Shown here: positions 54,346-64,000 of the stretch, piece after piece | How the letters are laid out: each line of letters starts with the position of its first letter | Position numbering within the stretch: position 1 is the first letter of the stretch | Assembly (NCBI GenBank): GCA_032716605.1 | Contig: CM064552.1 | Coordinates: 7,932,525 to 7,996,524, forward strand | DNA from: Paralithodes platypus | Taxonomy: Eukaryota; Arthropoda; Malacostraca; Decapoda; Lithodidae | Length of the DNA: 64,000 bases | Direction of reading: 5' to 3' | Translations under genes and position numbers: made by a program | The notes under the pieces: model-generated | Told to the model about the DNA's origin: nothing | The model's database searches: none | What the model saw: the letters and a program-made list of their open reading frames with translations, nothing else

Positions 54346-56022
54346 TTATCATAAATTAAGAAGGGAGTACAGGGAAACAGAGAGTCAGCATAAATGGTAC
54401 CAAGTCAGAGTGGGGAGCAGTCAAAAGTGGTGTCCCCCAGGGATCGGTATTAGGTCCCCTGTTGTTTCTTATATACATAAATGACCTAGATTTAGGTATA
54501 ACTAGTAGGATAAGTAAATTCGCAGACGATACTAAAATGGGGAGATCAATTGATTCAGATAGCGATATAGAGTGCCTCCAAAGGGATCTAGATACCTTAC
54601 ATGAATGGTCAGTAAATTGGCAGATGAAGTTTAACATTGACAAATGCAAGGTATTAACCCTTTGTTCCCGGAAGGGCTCTTGAACGCCCATAAAAAAGCA
54701 TACTAGAGCTGCCCGGAAGGGCTCTTTAACGCCCAGTGGTTGAAAGCCTGTGAGCTTGGTGTGCGAGGCGTCGGTCCGATGCATGTAAACAACAGCCGGC
54801 TGGACCGACGCCCCGCATCTCCGGCCACAAGAAGGAGAGCGTCGCTTGTTCGTGTGTGCCTGTATGTTGTTGTTAAGTATTGAAAAGTAATGTAAAGTGG
54901 CTGTTTTTGCCATAAAGTTATCTCCAATGAAATCATCATCACAACTGAACCAGTTGACTTAGAGAGCTCTACTTAACACCATTCTACAGGTAAGAAACAC
55001 AGCTACGCTTGGGGATGTGCGGGAATGCGGAAGCAGTCAGAATAACAAAGATACGGTAGCCTAGCCTAGACGTTTTTCGGCCAAAACACCCGGGTTTCGG
55101 GGAATATATATATAATACATAGCCGGGGCTGGAGGGTTAAAGATAGGGGAAGATGCAAACAAATGTTAAATATAAACTAGCTAATTTAGAATTAGAAAAT
55201 TCAGACTGCGAGAAAGATCTAGGTGTGTTTGTTAGCAATGATTTGAAGCCTAGAAAACAGTGTATAAGCGTTCGTAATAACGCAAACAGGATTCTCGGGT
55301 TCATCTCTAGGAGTGTGAGTAACAGAACTGCTGATGTTATCTTAAAACTTTACTTGTCATTAGTGAAACCCCATATGGATTATGCTGTCCAATTTTGGTG
55401 TCCTTATTACAGAATGGACATAGATTCATTAGAGAGACTACAGCGTAGAATGACAAAAATGATCCATAATATTAGAAATCTTCCGTATGAAGAAAGGTTG
55501 AAGAAATTAGGTTTACATTCGTTAGAGAGACGCAGAGTTAGAGGGGATATGATAGAGGTGTTCAAGTGGGTTAGTGGGATTAACAAAGGGGACATGACAA
55601 ATGTACTAAAGCTCAGTGATAGCGAAAGAACTCGTACCAATGGTTTCAAATTAGATAAATTTAGTTTCAGAAAAGATATAGGCAAATATTGGTTTGGTAA
55701 CAGAGTTGTAGATGGGTGGAATGGACTACCAAGTGCTATAGCGGGATCTAAAACGGTAGGGAGCTTTAAGATAAAATTGGATAAGCATATGGACGAGAAG
55801 GGTTGGGTGTGAAGGGGGATCAGCCGGGTTGGGCCAATCAGCGCTCTGCAGACCCCCATAATCCTGCGTTAATCTCTAACCGTTTTGGTAAGATGATCCT
55901 CAAGGTATTAGTGTTGAGCCTATAATTGGGCTTTGTAATTTAATTGGGGTTGTGTGGGACAGGGATCTGCCTTGCTTAGGCCAATCGGCTTTCTGCAGAC
56001 TCCCATTTTCTTATGTTCTTAT
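54346..56022 (+). mobile_element. CR1-like LINE, 3' half, split by a TTAA MITE
   Basis: RT palm: SGVPQGSVLGPLLFLIYIND, SKFADDTKMG (YADD box with F), HEWSVNWQMKFNIDKCKVL at 54361-54653. After the MITE it resumes at 55141 with KIGEDANKCKY-type, NSDCEKDLGVFVSNDLK, SLVKPHMDYAVQFWCPYY and RRRVRGDMIEVFKWVSG to the stop at 55810. The 3' end, TTCTTATGTTCTTATG at about 56009-56024, is a short octamer repeat, a CR1 hallmark. 5'-truncated. Coding sequence is otherwise little damaged, so the copy is fairly young. Confidence 0.88.
54654..55140 (+). mobile_element. TTAA MITE, intact 479-bp reference copy
   Basis: TTAA at 54654-54657 and 55137-55140; ends CCCTTTGTTCCCGG and, inverted, CCCTCCAGCCCCGG. The paired 25-bp subterminal motif is at 54667-54691 and 54712-54736. 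It is uninterrupted and so defines the element found split at 2063-4385 and inverted at 3473-3955. Removing it with one TTAA gives KCKVLKIGED in frame in the host LINE. Confidence 0.92.
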
Positions 56023-56409
56023 GAGTAAGTCTGTTGTATGACACCCTGATTCTGTTTTCTCACTTCTTTCTCTTATGCTCATCCTCCCTTAAACATTATA
56101 GGGGTTCTGGGATTGGCTATTGAGTGAATATATACTATACTATAAAACATGTTAGTGAATAGGAAAGTATGGATGAGTGTGATGAATAATGATAGATTTA
56201 CAAAAGGTCTTTTTCCGGTGACTTTTGATCGGCAACTTTATTCTGGCAACATTTTGACTATTATATACAGCACTAGTATCGGCAGCTAAATTTAAGGTAG
56301 CCTACATTATATTATTACAGTATAGGTGACATATTTCTACTAAAACCATATTTGAGAAGCTGCCAAATCAAAGTTGCGGAAAAAAAAAACTTGCATAAAT
56401 AAATCCGCC
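56023..56409. other. Non-coding downstream flank of AP4B1 exon
   Basis: AT-rich; a further AP4B1 ear exon is not visible here. A tract TATACTATACTATAA lies at 56130-56145. Confidence 0.5.
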
Positions 56410-57469
56410 TTAAGTAACACTTGCACCCAGCAGCAGGGCAGCATCAGTAGGGCTCTCCTGAAGGGTTGAGTAAACCAGGGCAGCGCGGGAGGCAGGGGCA
56501 CCGGGAGTCTTGAAAGCTTGGCTCAGGATGGCTGCCAGAAGGAGCTGCATCTGTGCCGGGCGGGCCAGAAATATCCGAGCAGCAGCTGTCACCATGTCCG
56601 CGTGAGTCTGGCTTAATAATATACACAGGGCAGACATGCTCTGTAGGACATCCGGGGCAGCTGGTAGGTGGGCAGCCAGGGAACCCAGTACTTGTAGCAC
56701 CAGTGTTGGCGCTGACTCCTGCACTGTTTCTTTCCACACGGCTCGTGTTAGCGCCTCTTGGAGTTCCCGGGGTAGATGAGGCTGGGATGGAGATTGACTT
56801 TCTTCTATGGTATCTACCACTTGGCTGGTGTCTGTATCATCAGTTAGAAAGGATTGTTTGAGTACTGGACACTTAGAAGAACTTGATACAGCTTTTTCTT
56901 TGGTAGTTAATGGGACAACACTAAGTAGGCACTGAAGGGCAGCAATGACTACTCTTTCAGTTGGGGAATCCAGAAGCCCAGTTAACGTGGCCAGACAAAG
57001 GTCACATGCTGCATCACTGACTGTAGCTAATGCTCCCAAACAAACAACTGCACAATGAAAGCTTTGATAGTCACTGCAGAAGGGCCGAACTTCTCCTACT
57101 AGGTTACACACATTTTCTTCTGAACTTACTAGAGGCAGCACCTTTAACTTTTGTGATTTGAGGTACCCTGGATCTTTAGAGCGTACCAAAAAGTACTTGA
57201 AATGAGGCCCAAACACATGGCGTAAATCTCCCAGCTTAGCAAGGAACTCCAACATCAAGTAAGAAGTCTCGGCTACGTTCTGGGCCAAGATCTTGCACAC
57301 TGATGGTTGAATGGTCTCCAGTAAATCTTTCTTCAGGTTTGGGTGGTTAACTGTCCAGCAGGAAAAGAGTCGTACAGTTGCCACTAAAACACCTGGAGCC
57401 CGGGACAAGAGTAACTCGTCCAGGGTGTTCAGAAGCTGGAACAGTTCATCTTCACTCTTGGGGGAGTAC
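56410..57469 (-). CDS. AP4B1: AP-4 complex subunit beta, large 3' exon (partial gene)
   Basis: Acceptor ACAG (complement of 57470-57473) precedes G TAC TCC, which completes an Arg split from the exon at 61392. It reads YSPKSEDELFQLLNTLDEL, then APGVLVATVRLFSCW, FGPHFKYFLVRSKDPGYLKS, QKLKVLPLVSSEENVCNLVG and VRPFCSDYQSFHCAVVCLGA: the middle-to-late trunk of an adaptin beta4, an alpha-solenoid that forms the AP-4 coat core at the trans-Golgi. The hallmark PHYIKLQKVEVLCELV of vertebrate AP4B1 aligns with DPGYLKSQKLKVLPLV. It stays open for 352 residues to TAA at 56412. The hinge and ear that normally follow are absent here; they may sit in exons not found, and CTGCTGG/GTGCAAG near 56424 is a possible weak donor before the stop. 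Beta-1/2 or beta-3 adaptin is less likely because the spacing and the PKSEDEL and QKLKVL blocks fit beta-4. Confidence 0.85.
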
Positions 57470-57765
57470 CTGTAAGTTTTACCAGTAATATTTGAGATGG
57501 ATTCACAAAATGTTTACATTTTATATCTCATCAATAACATATTGTGAGAAGAACTGCATGATTAGAATTTAAATATACAGTATACAGTATACAAAATGAG
57601 AAAGGAAGTTTACCAAGCTAAGAAAATTGCCAGTAGTCTACAATCACACTTAAATTAATGTTTTATCAAGCCCGAGAAGGGAATAAATTTACAGTACAAA
57701 TATTAGTTATATTACAATACTGTAGCTACTACAATCTCAATAAAAATATGACTGTTACACCTGAC

Positions 57766-57890
57766 GGGTGGATGGGACTCGTTAGCCTTGGTCGGCAACC
57801 TATCTAGGGGAGACTACCTTATAAAAATCCGGGTGGATGGGACTCGCCAGCCTTGGTCGGCCACCTGTCTTTGGGAGTAAACCTGATACA
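57766..57890 (+). repeat. Tandem duplication, unit about 73 bp
   Basis: GGGTGGATGGGACTCGTTAG and GGGTGGATGGGACTCGCCAG start the two units (57765 and 57833), each followed by CCTTGGTCGGC and ACCT. Confidence 0.8.
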
Positions 57891-57982
57891 AATCCATACT
57901 GCTTATCTACGTGTAAGGCAGGTTAGTGGATGGACTAGCCGAACACCACTGTAGAAAAATAGTGCCAACAAGATACATAGAG

Positions 57983-58132
57983 GGCCTCGGAGTTGGACGG
58001 ATCCTAAATTGAGTGGTCAATCCTGTAAGTCCTTCAGTAAACTGGCTCGGGTTGTCCGGCCTCGGAGTTGGACGGATCCTAAATTGAGTGGTCAATCCTG
58101 TAAGTCCTTCAGTAAACTGGCTCGGGTTGTCC
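57983..58132 (+). repeat. Exact 75-bp tandem duplication
   Basis: GGCCTCGGAGTTGGACGGAT starts both units (57983 and 58058) and CTGGCTCGGGTTGTCC ends both. No differences seen, so the duplication is recent. Confidence 0.95.
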
Positions 58133-58739
58133 CTCTTACAGGGAATAGGTCTGCTTGGGGCAGGGGCGTAACTAGCTCCCAAATGTTGGGGGGGACAATA
58201 AGGGTGGGTGGCGAGCGAAGCGAGCCCTTGCAGCTGGAGGGTCTGGGGGGGCGCTGTAAGCCCCCCCCAGGAAAATGTTGATATTTATGAACTTTTTGGT
58301 ACATTTTGAGGCCTATTGAGAGATATTGATAACTCCCAGTTTCTAGGAGTATGGATTATAATCCAGTTTTATACCGTCGGCCATGTTACATAATTACAGT
58401 ATATATGCCTAATAATTTCTTGATAGAAGCTACATCAGATGTGATAAAAAAATATTCTTCCTAAAGAACTTCCTTATATCCATCATGCCTGGAAAGGTTT
58501 TTTCAATTAGTTAATAAATCCCAAATACCAAATGTAGGAAGTTACAACATTTAGGAATGATTATCACAGTAAATATCCAATACACTACAAAATACACGCA
58601 CCCTAGCCTAAGTGAGATGTCACTGGGAAACATACACACACAAAAACACTATAAATACCATAGGTCCATAGTTGATTTAAAGGTATATTTAACCCCTTGA
58701 GGATCCTGGCACATGTTGGGCTTTTGGCAGTATATTATA

Positions 58740-59150
58740 GCTATCATTAGGCGATTTTATACAATGTAGGAGGGATTTTGAACAGCTAGATGGGTAAATA
58801 TGATACCAATTAACCTAACTCCCAGAGATCCCTCCCAATCTAAATACAATCGTCTTATATTGGCTAAAACAAAATTAACAAGTGCGTCCTCGATCTCGAA
58901 AGGGTTAACTCTTTGAGGATCCTAATGCATTTTGATAGTCTACTCTGGCTATCATTAGACGATTTTATACAGCTTAGGACGGAACTATGAAAATTCAAAG
59001 GGTCAAGGCTATCTTAATTCACCCTGACTTCCATATAGTAATTCAGATTGGGGAGGGTATATGCCATATACCCTCCCCAATCTGAATAAAATCGTCTAAT
59101 AATAACCAGAAACCTGAAAGGAAATGCGTCCTCGTGTCTTGGAAGGTTAA
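58740..59150. repeat. Two copies of a dispersed repeat with TTAA borders and a hairpin
   Basis: GAGGATCC then CTATCATTAG and CGATTTTATACA recur at 58697-58772 and 58915-58975, with TTAACCCCTTGAGG at 58690 and GGGTTAACTCTTTGAGGA at 58903. Related blocks are at 40800, 44770, 45000 and 48660. A hairpin closes the right end (59041-59095). Confidence 0.6.
59043..59090. repeat. Near-perfect hairpin
   Basis: ATTCAGATTGGGGAGGGTAT and its exact complement ATACCCTCCCCAATCTGAAT face each other across TGCC: an inverted repeat of 22 bp with a tiny loop. Confidence 0.9.
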
Positions 59151-59619
59151 ATAGTTAATAATTTAATATTCGTAAACAAAACAAAAAATGCAGCCAACAG
59201 GCATAATATTTGTTGTTAAGTTACTCAAACCATTATAAATAACATTATATGTAAATACAGCAAATCGAATAGGCTTCCTCCATCTCCAAAACCTCTTATC
59301 CACTCTCAACACATTCCCTACCGTTCTGATGGCGTAATGGGACTCCACATGTAAGGCTAATAGGCTATACTAAGTTTGAGTTGAATTAAAACCATAATAA
59401 CCTGTTTTTTTTAAAACCGAATCAACAGATTCATATACTGTAATAAAGATAATATTCAAGGACACTAGTGCGACGTTATGAAAACAATTTATTAGGGAAA
59501 ATAGGCACCAATAGATTCGCCATATTTTTCTCCATATAGTCCGCATTGGAGGATTTTCGTTATCAACAAATTGAAAAATACCCACTTCACAGACAAATAC
59601 ACCAAAAATCTAAGTCAAA

Positions 59620-59705
59620 GCGGGGGGGTGGGGGCGGCAGCCCCCACCTATAATACTAGGTTAGGTTAGGTAAGGTTATTAGGTTAGGCTAATGTCCTTT
59701 CAAAG
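59620..59705 (+). repeat. G-rich hairpin/TTAGG-like repeat (copy 2)
   Basis: GGGGGCGGCAGCCCCCACCT then ATAATACTAGGTTAGG and TTATTAGGTTAGGCTAATGT: same unit as 10330-10430. Confidence 0.8.
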
Positions 59706-60262
59706 GGGTATAGGGTAGTAAACACTAGGATAGCCTATACCCGGCCAGAGGTAAGAAGAAGAGTCCTGCAGTAGTCTCCTTGAATGCTACCCAACATAGT
59801 ACATACCACAAGTGACGGGTTGCGCCTGCCGGGGTCTGGGGCGAAATACCGACTATGCTTTGCCCAGATAGCCCAGACGCGGCGACGCCAGACGGGACGG
59901 GATAACTTCACGTGAACCAAAATTCAAACGCGCGATATGGTAACAGCTGGTGCTATAGTAGGGTGCCGGACGTCGGTTGATAAATAATTAAAAACGTTAT
60001 TCAGGTTTCTCTCTCTCTCTCTCTCTGCACCAATTTATCGAACGCAATTGTGACATAACATAATTATATTATGTACTTATCGATGTAAATTCGATTGGTA
60101 CTTGGTAGCCTATACAAATGGGCTTAAATATCAGTTAAAAAGTTGGGGGGATAAAGACTATGATATCCCCCCCAGTTCTAAAGTTGGGGGGGATATGTCC
60201 CCCCCGTCCCCCCCATGGTTTACGCCCCTGGCTTGGGGGCCTTCTGTGTATGGCCACCCTCA

Positions 60263-60856
60263 TTAACCTAAGAAGTGCGCATGGGGGGTATGAGACACCA
60301 CACTCCTGTGCTGACGTATTTGAGCTGTTCCCATCACTAACATCGTTATTTTACCATAAATAGCATTAATACTTATCCATATGCGCCTATTATAGGTTGA
60401 TTATAAAGGTATTAACCTGTTACAACAATAAAACAAGTGGAAACAGTGTTTGGATGGTCAAAATCGGCGATACAGGCCGGGAGTTACATAATGTATGGCT
60501 GAGGCAACCTCCCTGCCCTCCTCCCCTCCCCTTGTCTGGAGAGACACTGTTACGCAATAGTCTCTCTCTCGCTCTTTCCCACGCTTGGTAACAGTGATGA
60601 CAACGCCCTGCTACCAACTCGCTAATGTTAGCACGAAAATAGACCATAGAATAAGGGAATAACAGGGAAAATAGGTGATAACTGAAGGAGGGGAGGAAAG
60701 TGGGGAAGGAGGGGAGGAAAGTGGGGAAGGAGGGGAGGTGGAGGAGTGATATTTGGCATGGCCCAGGGGCAAAACATTTTTTTTTTTTTTTTTTGGTGTT
60801 TTAAATGGATTTTTTTCCCCCCTTACTCTTAAGTCTCCCCGCAGTTCCCGGGTTAA
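60263..60856 (-). mobile_element. 0.6-kb TTAA-bounded element (copy 2, inverted)
   Basis: TTAA at 60263-60266 and 60853-60856. It matches 11448-12053 in reverse (CATTTACCATAAATAGC-type, GTATTAACCTGTTACAACAA, CTCGCTAATGTTAGCACGAA and CCTTACTCTTAAGTCTCCCC). Similarity ends at both TTAAs. A C/T microsatellite and T-run lie inside. Confidence 0.78.
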
Positions 60857-60894
60857 GGGGAGTAAGGCGTCCGGAAAATAGATAGATAGATAGG

Positions 60895-61085
60895 CACCTG
60901 ACCTCTGGAGCAAAATGAGGACAAAGACCGCATTGTTCTCAAGAGAACTGCATGATAGTTGTAATTGATTAGTAAAATGGCAACACATAAAAAAATATGC
61001 TACATGTTACATCTGGAGTAGCCTACTGTATAGTGAAGACAAGGACCGCGCTGAGCTTGAATGTATGATACAGGTAATTGTATAT
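60895..61085 (-). pseudogene. Two decayed tandem copies of the AP4B1 exon end
   Basis: 60898-60955 (CTCTGGAGCAAAATGAGGAC, AAAGACCGCATTGTTCTC, GAGAACTGCATGAT) and 61013-61080 (ACATCTGGAGTAG, GAAGACAAGGACCGCGCTGA, GAATGTATGAT) match 61391-61445 of the true exon. The first copy still reads ENNAVFVLILLQR with a GT after it, but has no acceptor-linked exon body; the second is more decayed. Both copies also share extra flanking sequence (GTAATTG, AATATGGCAA), so they duplicated in tandem. Confidence 0.75.
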
Positions 61086-61098
61086 GAAAAGTAATATG

Positions 61099-61135
<37 letters not shown>

Positions 61136-61391
61136 AGGCACTCCTTACAGCGTATACATCCACCCCCACTGGTCTTCTGGATATGGGTTCCAGGATATGA
61201 TACGGATCACCTCCTAAATTGAATCACTTCTTCCTTGGAGCATATCCCATCTGCATACCAAATTTTATGAAAATCAGCTTATCACTTTGTGAGATATAAT
61301 GTTTACAGACATACAGACAAACAAAAGAAGGCAAACCATATATTCCGTCCAACTTTGTTGGTGGAGATAACAAACTGCTACTACACATTAC

Positions 61392-61663
61392 CTCTGGAGC
61401 AAAGTGAGGACAAAGACCGCACTGTGCTCAGAGAACTGCATGATTCTGGTCAGGAGGTGGTGAGCGATGTTAGTGTTGACCACCACCCCGCCTTCCCCTT
61501 CCCCTGACAGTATGGTGTCAAGGGCGGTCAGGCAATTGGTCACCACGATGGGGTCAGGGTCGCGTAGTGCCTGGTACAGCGCGTCCACCAGTCCCCCTGC
61601 TACCACCTGATTCGCAGCATGTCGGTACAGTTGGGCACATCCGACTCCACCAGCTCGACGCAC
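61392..61663 (-). CDS. AP4B1: AP-4 complex subunit beta, internal exon
   Basis: Acceptor TTTTAG (complement of 61664-61669), donor GTAATG (from 61391 down). 272 nt: VRRAGGVGCAQLYRHAANQ, then VDALYQALRDPDPIVVTNCL, GGVVVNTNIAHHLLTRIM and FVLTLLQ plus AG. Human AP4B1 has the corresponding YVRRVAVLGCAK, LRDQDPIVVVNCL and GGVVINKPIAHHLLNRM. The AG joins G at 57469 to give Arg, so phase agrees. Upstream N-terminal exons lie beyond the window. The gene is transcribed towards RhoGDI. Confidence 0.92.
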
Positions 61664-61855
61664 CTAAAAGTATTAGGATCTTTATCATTTCTCATGACAC
61701 AAACATTTTTTTAGGAATTAATCTTTGTAGTGCTTTAATTTACTTATATGATTTGTACTGGTAACCCTAATGCATCCTATGGGGAAAAAATTACAGTACA
61801 TACTCTAAAAGTGCTTTTATTATTATCAAGAATACAAAACTAAACAAATATAATC

Positions 61856-62482
61856 ACTGTATACTGTATTTATATACTGTATACTGTATATATATAGTGT
61901 GCTGAGTAAAGATGGGAGTATGGATGAAGAAGTGCGGGAGAGGGTGGAACAGGGGAAGAGGGTTGTAGGAACGCTGAAAGAAGTAACAAGAAATAGGGTG
62001 GTCAGTATGGAAGTGAAGAAGTCCTTGCATGACGGTGTGGTAATCCCGACACTGGCATACGGAAGCGAAGCATGGACGTTGGTGGAGAAACTCAGACCAA
62101 GAGTGAGAGGGGTGGAAATTAGTTACTTGAGATGTGCGTGCAGAGTTACATGGAGAGATAGACAGACGAAGGAGGTGCGGTGTGGAGGTAGATGTGCTGG
62201 AATGTGTGAAAAGGAACACCTTGAGATGGTTCGGCCATATGGAACGTATGGGAAGCGAGAGAATGACTAAGAGGGTGTACGAGAGCGAGGTGGAGGGACA
62301 GAGAGGGAGAGGTAGACCGAAAGAGAGGTGGAAGGATGGAGTGAGGAAGTATATGGACAAAGGCGGTGCTGGTTGGGGGGAAGGGCGTCGACTGACCGAG
62401 GACAGAGGTGCATGGGGGCGGTTCGTTCGTGGCCACCCCTTCGGGGATCACGGCGTCAGGCAATAGATAGATAGATAGAATA
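61856..62482 (+). mobile_element. LINE C-terminal fragment with GATA tail (copy 2)
   Basis: LSKDGSMDEEVRERVEQGKR, VIPTLAYGSEAWTLVEKLRP, then frame-shifted RWFGHMERMGSERMTKRVYE and GRGRPKERWKDGVRKYMDKG to GHPFGDHGVRQ, followed by (ATAG)n at 62464-62479. The frameshift lies near 62200. Same family as 36390-36710. Confidence 0.85.
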
Positions 62483-62599
62483 AGAGATTTTGCCCACTTG
62501 ATCAATTAAATGAGTCACAGATGCCAGTTGTGTATGAGTATGCAGCAGCCTTTTTTTTAAATATTTAACAGCTGCTTCACAGAGAGCAACTTTGTGTAG

Positions 62600-62722
62600 C
62601 CTGAGAAGTTTGCTTTGTTGCGGCCTCTTAAGAAATCTGGACTGAACATTGAGAACATGGCAAATTATCGCCCTGTCTCTAATTTGTCTCTTTTGTCTAA
62701 GATCATAAAGCAAGCTATACTT
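62600..62722 (+). mobile_element. Small LINE fragment (RT fingers)
   Basis: LRPLKKSGLNIENMANYRPV then SNLSLLSKIIKQAI is an RT motif of a LINE unlike the neighbour. It runs into the 3' tail of the - strand LINE at about 62720, which probably inserted here. Confidence 0.65.
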
Positions 62723-64000
62723 TTCTTACAGTTTCTTACAGTAGATCCTCTGGAAAAGGCAAACTATGCCTGTGTATCCAGCTCAGTACCAGTACTTGCA
62801 CTGCTGCGGTCGTTTACGGTGTTGGCGGCGGCGGTAGCAGACGCAAAATTTTTACTATTCTGTATTTTTGTTTTATAATCAAATTTCAAATCTTGTCTTC
62901 CCCATGCTTTATCAAGATTACTTTCAAACTCCCTTATTGATTCGGAATCGACTACATACTGGGGCAGTGCGTTCCACTCATTTACCACTCTATCACAAAA
63001 TGAGTTCTTTGCCTTCTCAAGCCTATTTCTTTCTTTGTAAATTTTCTTAGAGTGTCCTCTCGTTCTTGTTCCCTCCCGCATCAAGAAGATACCTTCACAC
63101 ACATCCTCATCGTACTTTCCTGACACTATCTTAAAAGTCTCTATCATATCCCCTCTCTTTCTCCTATATGCCAGTGTCGGAAGCCCCAGTGTCCTCAACC
63201 TCTGCTCATAGCCCGCGTTCTTCAACGTTGGTACCAGCTTGCTAGCTCTCCTCTGCACTTTCTCCACTGCTTCTATATCCTTTACCATATATGGAGCCCA
63301 CACCTGGTTCGCATATTCCAGGTGCGGCCTAACCAGCGCTGTATAGAGATTCCTGAAGATTTCTTCGTCAAGTGACACAAATGTCCTCCTTATCAGCCCT
63401 ACAATTCTATTGGCTTTGTTTATCTTTTCCGCTAAATGTTCTGAGAAATTTAACTTATTGTCTATCACTACTCCTATATCCTTTTCTGCACTCACTTCCT
63501 CCATCGCTTCATACATACTGTATCCTACCTTGTCTATCTTGCTGGTCCCAATCCGCATGTACTTGCATTTTTTTGGATGAAAAGGCATTAACCAATGCTC
63601 AGACCATCCCTTCATGCCCTCCACATCTCCTTGAAGCAACTCCATATCTTCCTTACTCCTCACTCTTCTATACAGTTTAGTGTCATCCGCATACAGGTAT
63701 ACCTCACTTCCATTAGTTATAACTTCAGGCAAGTCGTTGATAAATATAACGAACAGCAGTGGTCCCAACACAGATCCCTGAGGTACCCAACTTGTAATTT
63801 CCCTCCACCCCGAGCCTATTCCATTCACCAGTACCCTCTGTCTCCGATCTTTCAGGAAGGCTTCTATCCATTTCACACATTTCTCCCCTATATTATAGCT
63901 TCTAACTTTCTCTATTAACCTTTTATGTGGGACTTTATCGAAGGCCTTCATAAAATCGCAATATACCACGTCTATTACATCACCATCTTCTAGAATTTGC
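62720..64000 (-). mobile_element. Non-LTR retrotransposon (same family as 0.5-5.7 kb), cut by the window edge
   Basis: Open from the right edge to the stop at 62764, about 400 codons without a lesion: FMKAFDKVPHKRLIEKV, KCVKWIEAFLKDRRQRV, YADDTKLYRRV, RPHLEYANQVWAPYM and RRKRGDMIETFKIVSG. It is the intact counterpart of 4386-5690 and differs by few residues. 3' near-repeats ACTGTAAGAAACTGTAAGAA (complement of 62722-62741) form the tail. The palm GVPQ is WVPQ here. The N-terminal half lies outside the window. Confidence 0.93.

Larger units (their letters stand above)
57474..61391 (-). other. AP4B1 intron (3.9 kb)
   Basis: Holds two tandem duplications (57766-57890 and 57983-58132), a dispersed CATTAGACGATTTTATAC repeat with a fold-back (58680-59150), the G-rich hairpin repeat (59620-59705), a TTAA element (60263-60856), two decayed copies of the upstream exon end (60895-61085) and an A-run of about 31 (61101-61131). 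58270-58670 and 59160-59610 show nothing recognisable. Confidence 0.75.

Overview
This is a eukaryotic, repeat-saturated nuclear window. Exons are short and sit in kilobase introns with GT/AG borders. Non-LTR retrotransposons, tRNA-derived SINEs and TIR elements are dense, and interstitial TTAGG pentamers (the arthropod telomere repeat) occur. The CR1-like LINEs, the tRNA-SINE bodies and the simple-sequence load suggest a crustacean, probably a decapod; that placement is inference, not proof. No prokaryotic features are present.

Two host genes can be read and they converge. (1) A complete Rho GDP-dissociation inhibitor (RhoGDI) lies on the + strand in four coding exons (19127-19307, 23502-23626, 28374-28473, 38631-38827). 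All phases match and give 200 codons plus stop. (2) Part of AP4B1, the beta subunit of the AP-4 vesicle coat adaptor, lies on the - strand (61663-61392 spliced to 57469-56410). Its N-terminal exons lie beyond the window and its C-terminal ear was not found.

Most of the rest is transposons. 0.5-5.7 kb is a LINE split by a TTAA-flanked element that is itself a three-layer nest. 5.9-8.9 kb is a probable TIR element holding a broken LINE. 9-10.3 kb is a long-TIR element built around a 27-bp minisatellite. 10.5-16.2 kb is a nest of two TA-flanked elements enclosing a nearly intact piggyBac transposase (one frameshift) plus a 0.6-kb TTAA element. 18-38.6 kb is RhoGDI introns loaded with TTAA MITEs, pogo-like TA elements, SINEs and LINE tails. 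39-56 kb is the intergenic space between the convergent genes, with few recognisable genes. 56-62 kb holds the AP4B1 exons and a 3.9-kb intron. 62-64 kb is LINE sequence running off the window edge.

The most notable system is a TTAA-specific (piggyBac-type) colony. At least a dozen TTAA-bounded non-autonomous elements in several families coexist with a piggyBac transposase source. One MITE family shares with the transposase-bearing element a pair of 25-bp subterminal direct repeats, at the same 45-bp spacing and the same 9-bp distance from the TTAA. Three of the MITEs sit in reverse-transcriptase reading frames of three different LINEs, and removing element plus one TTAA closes each frame exactly.
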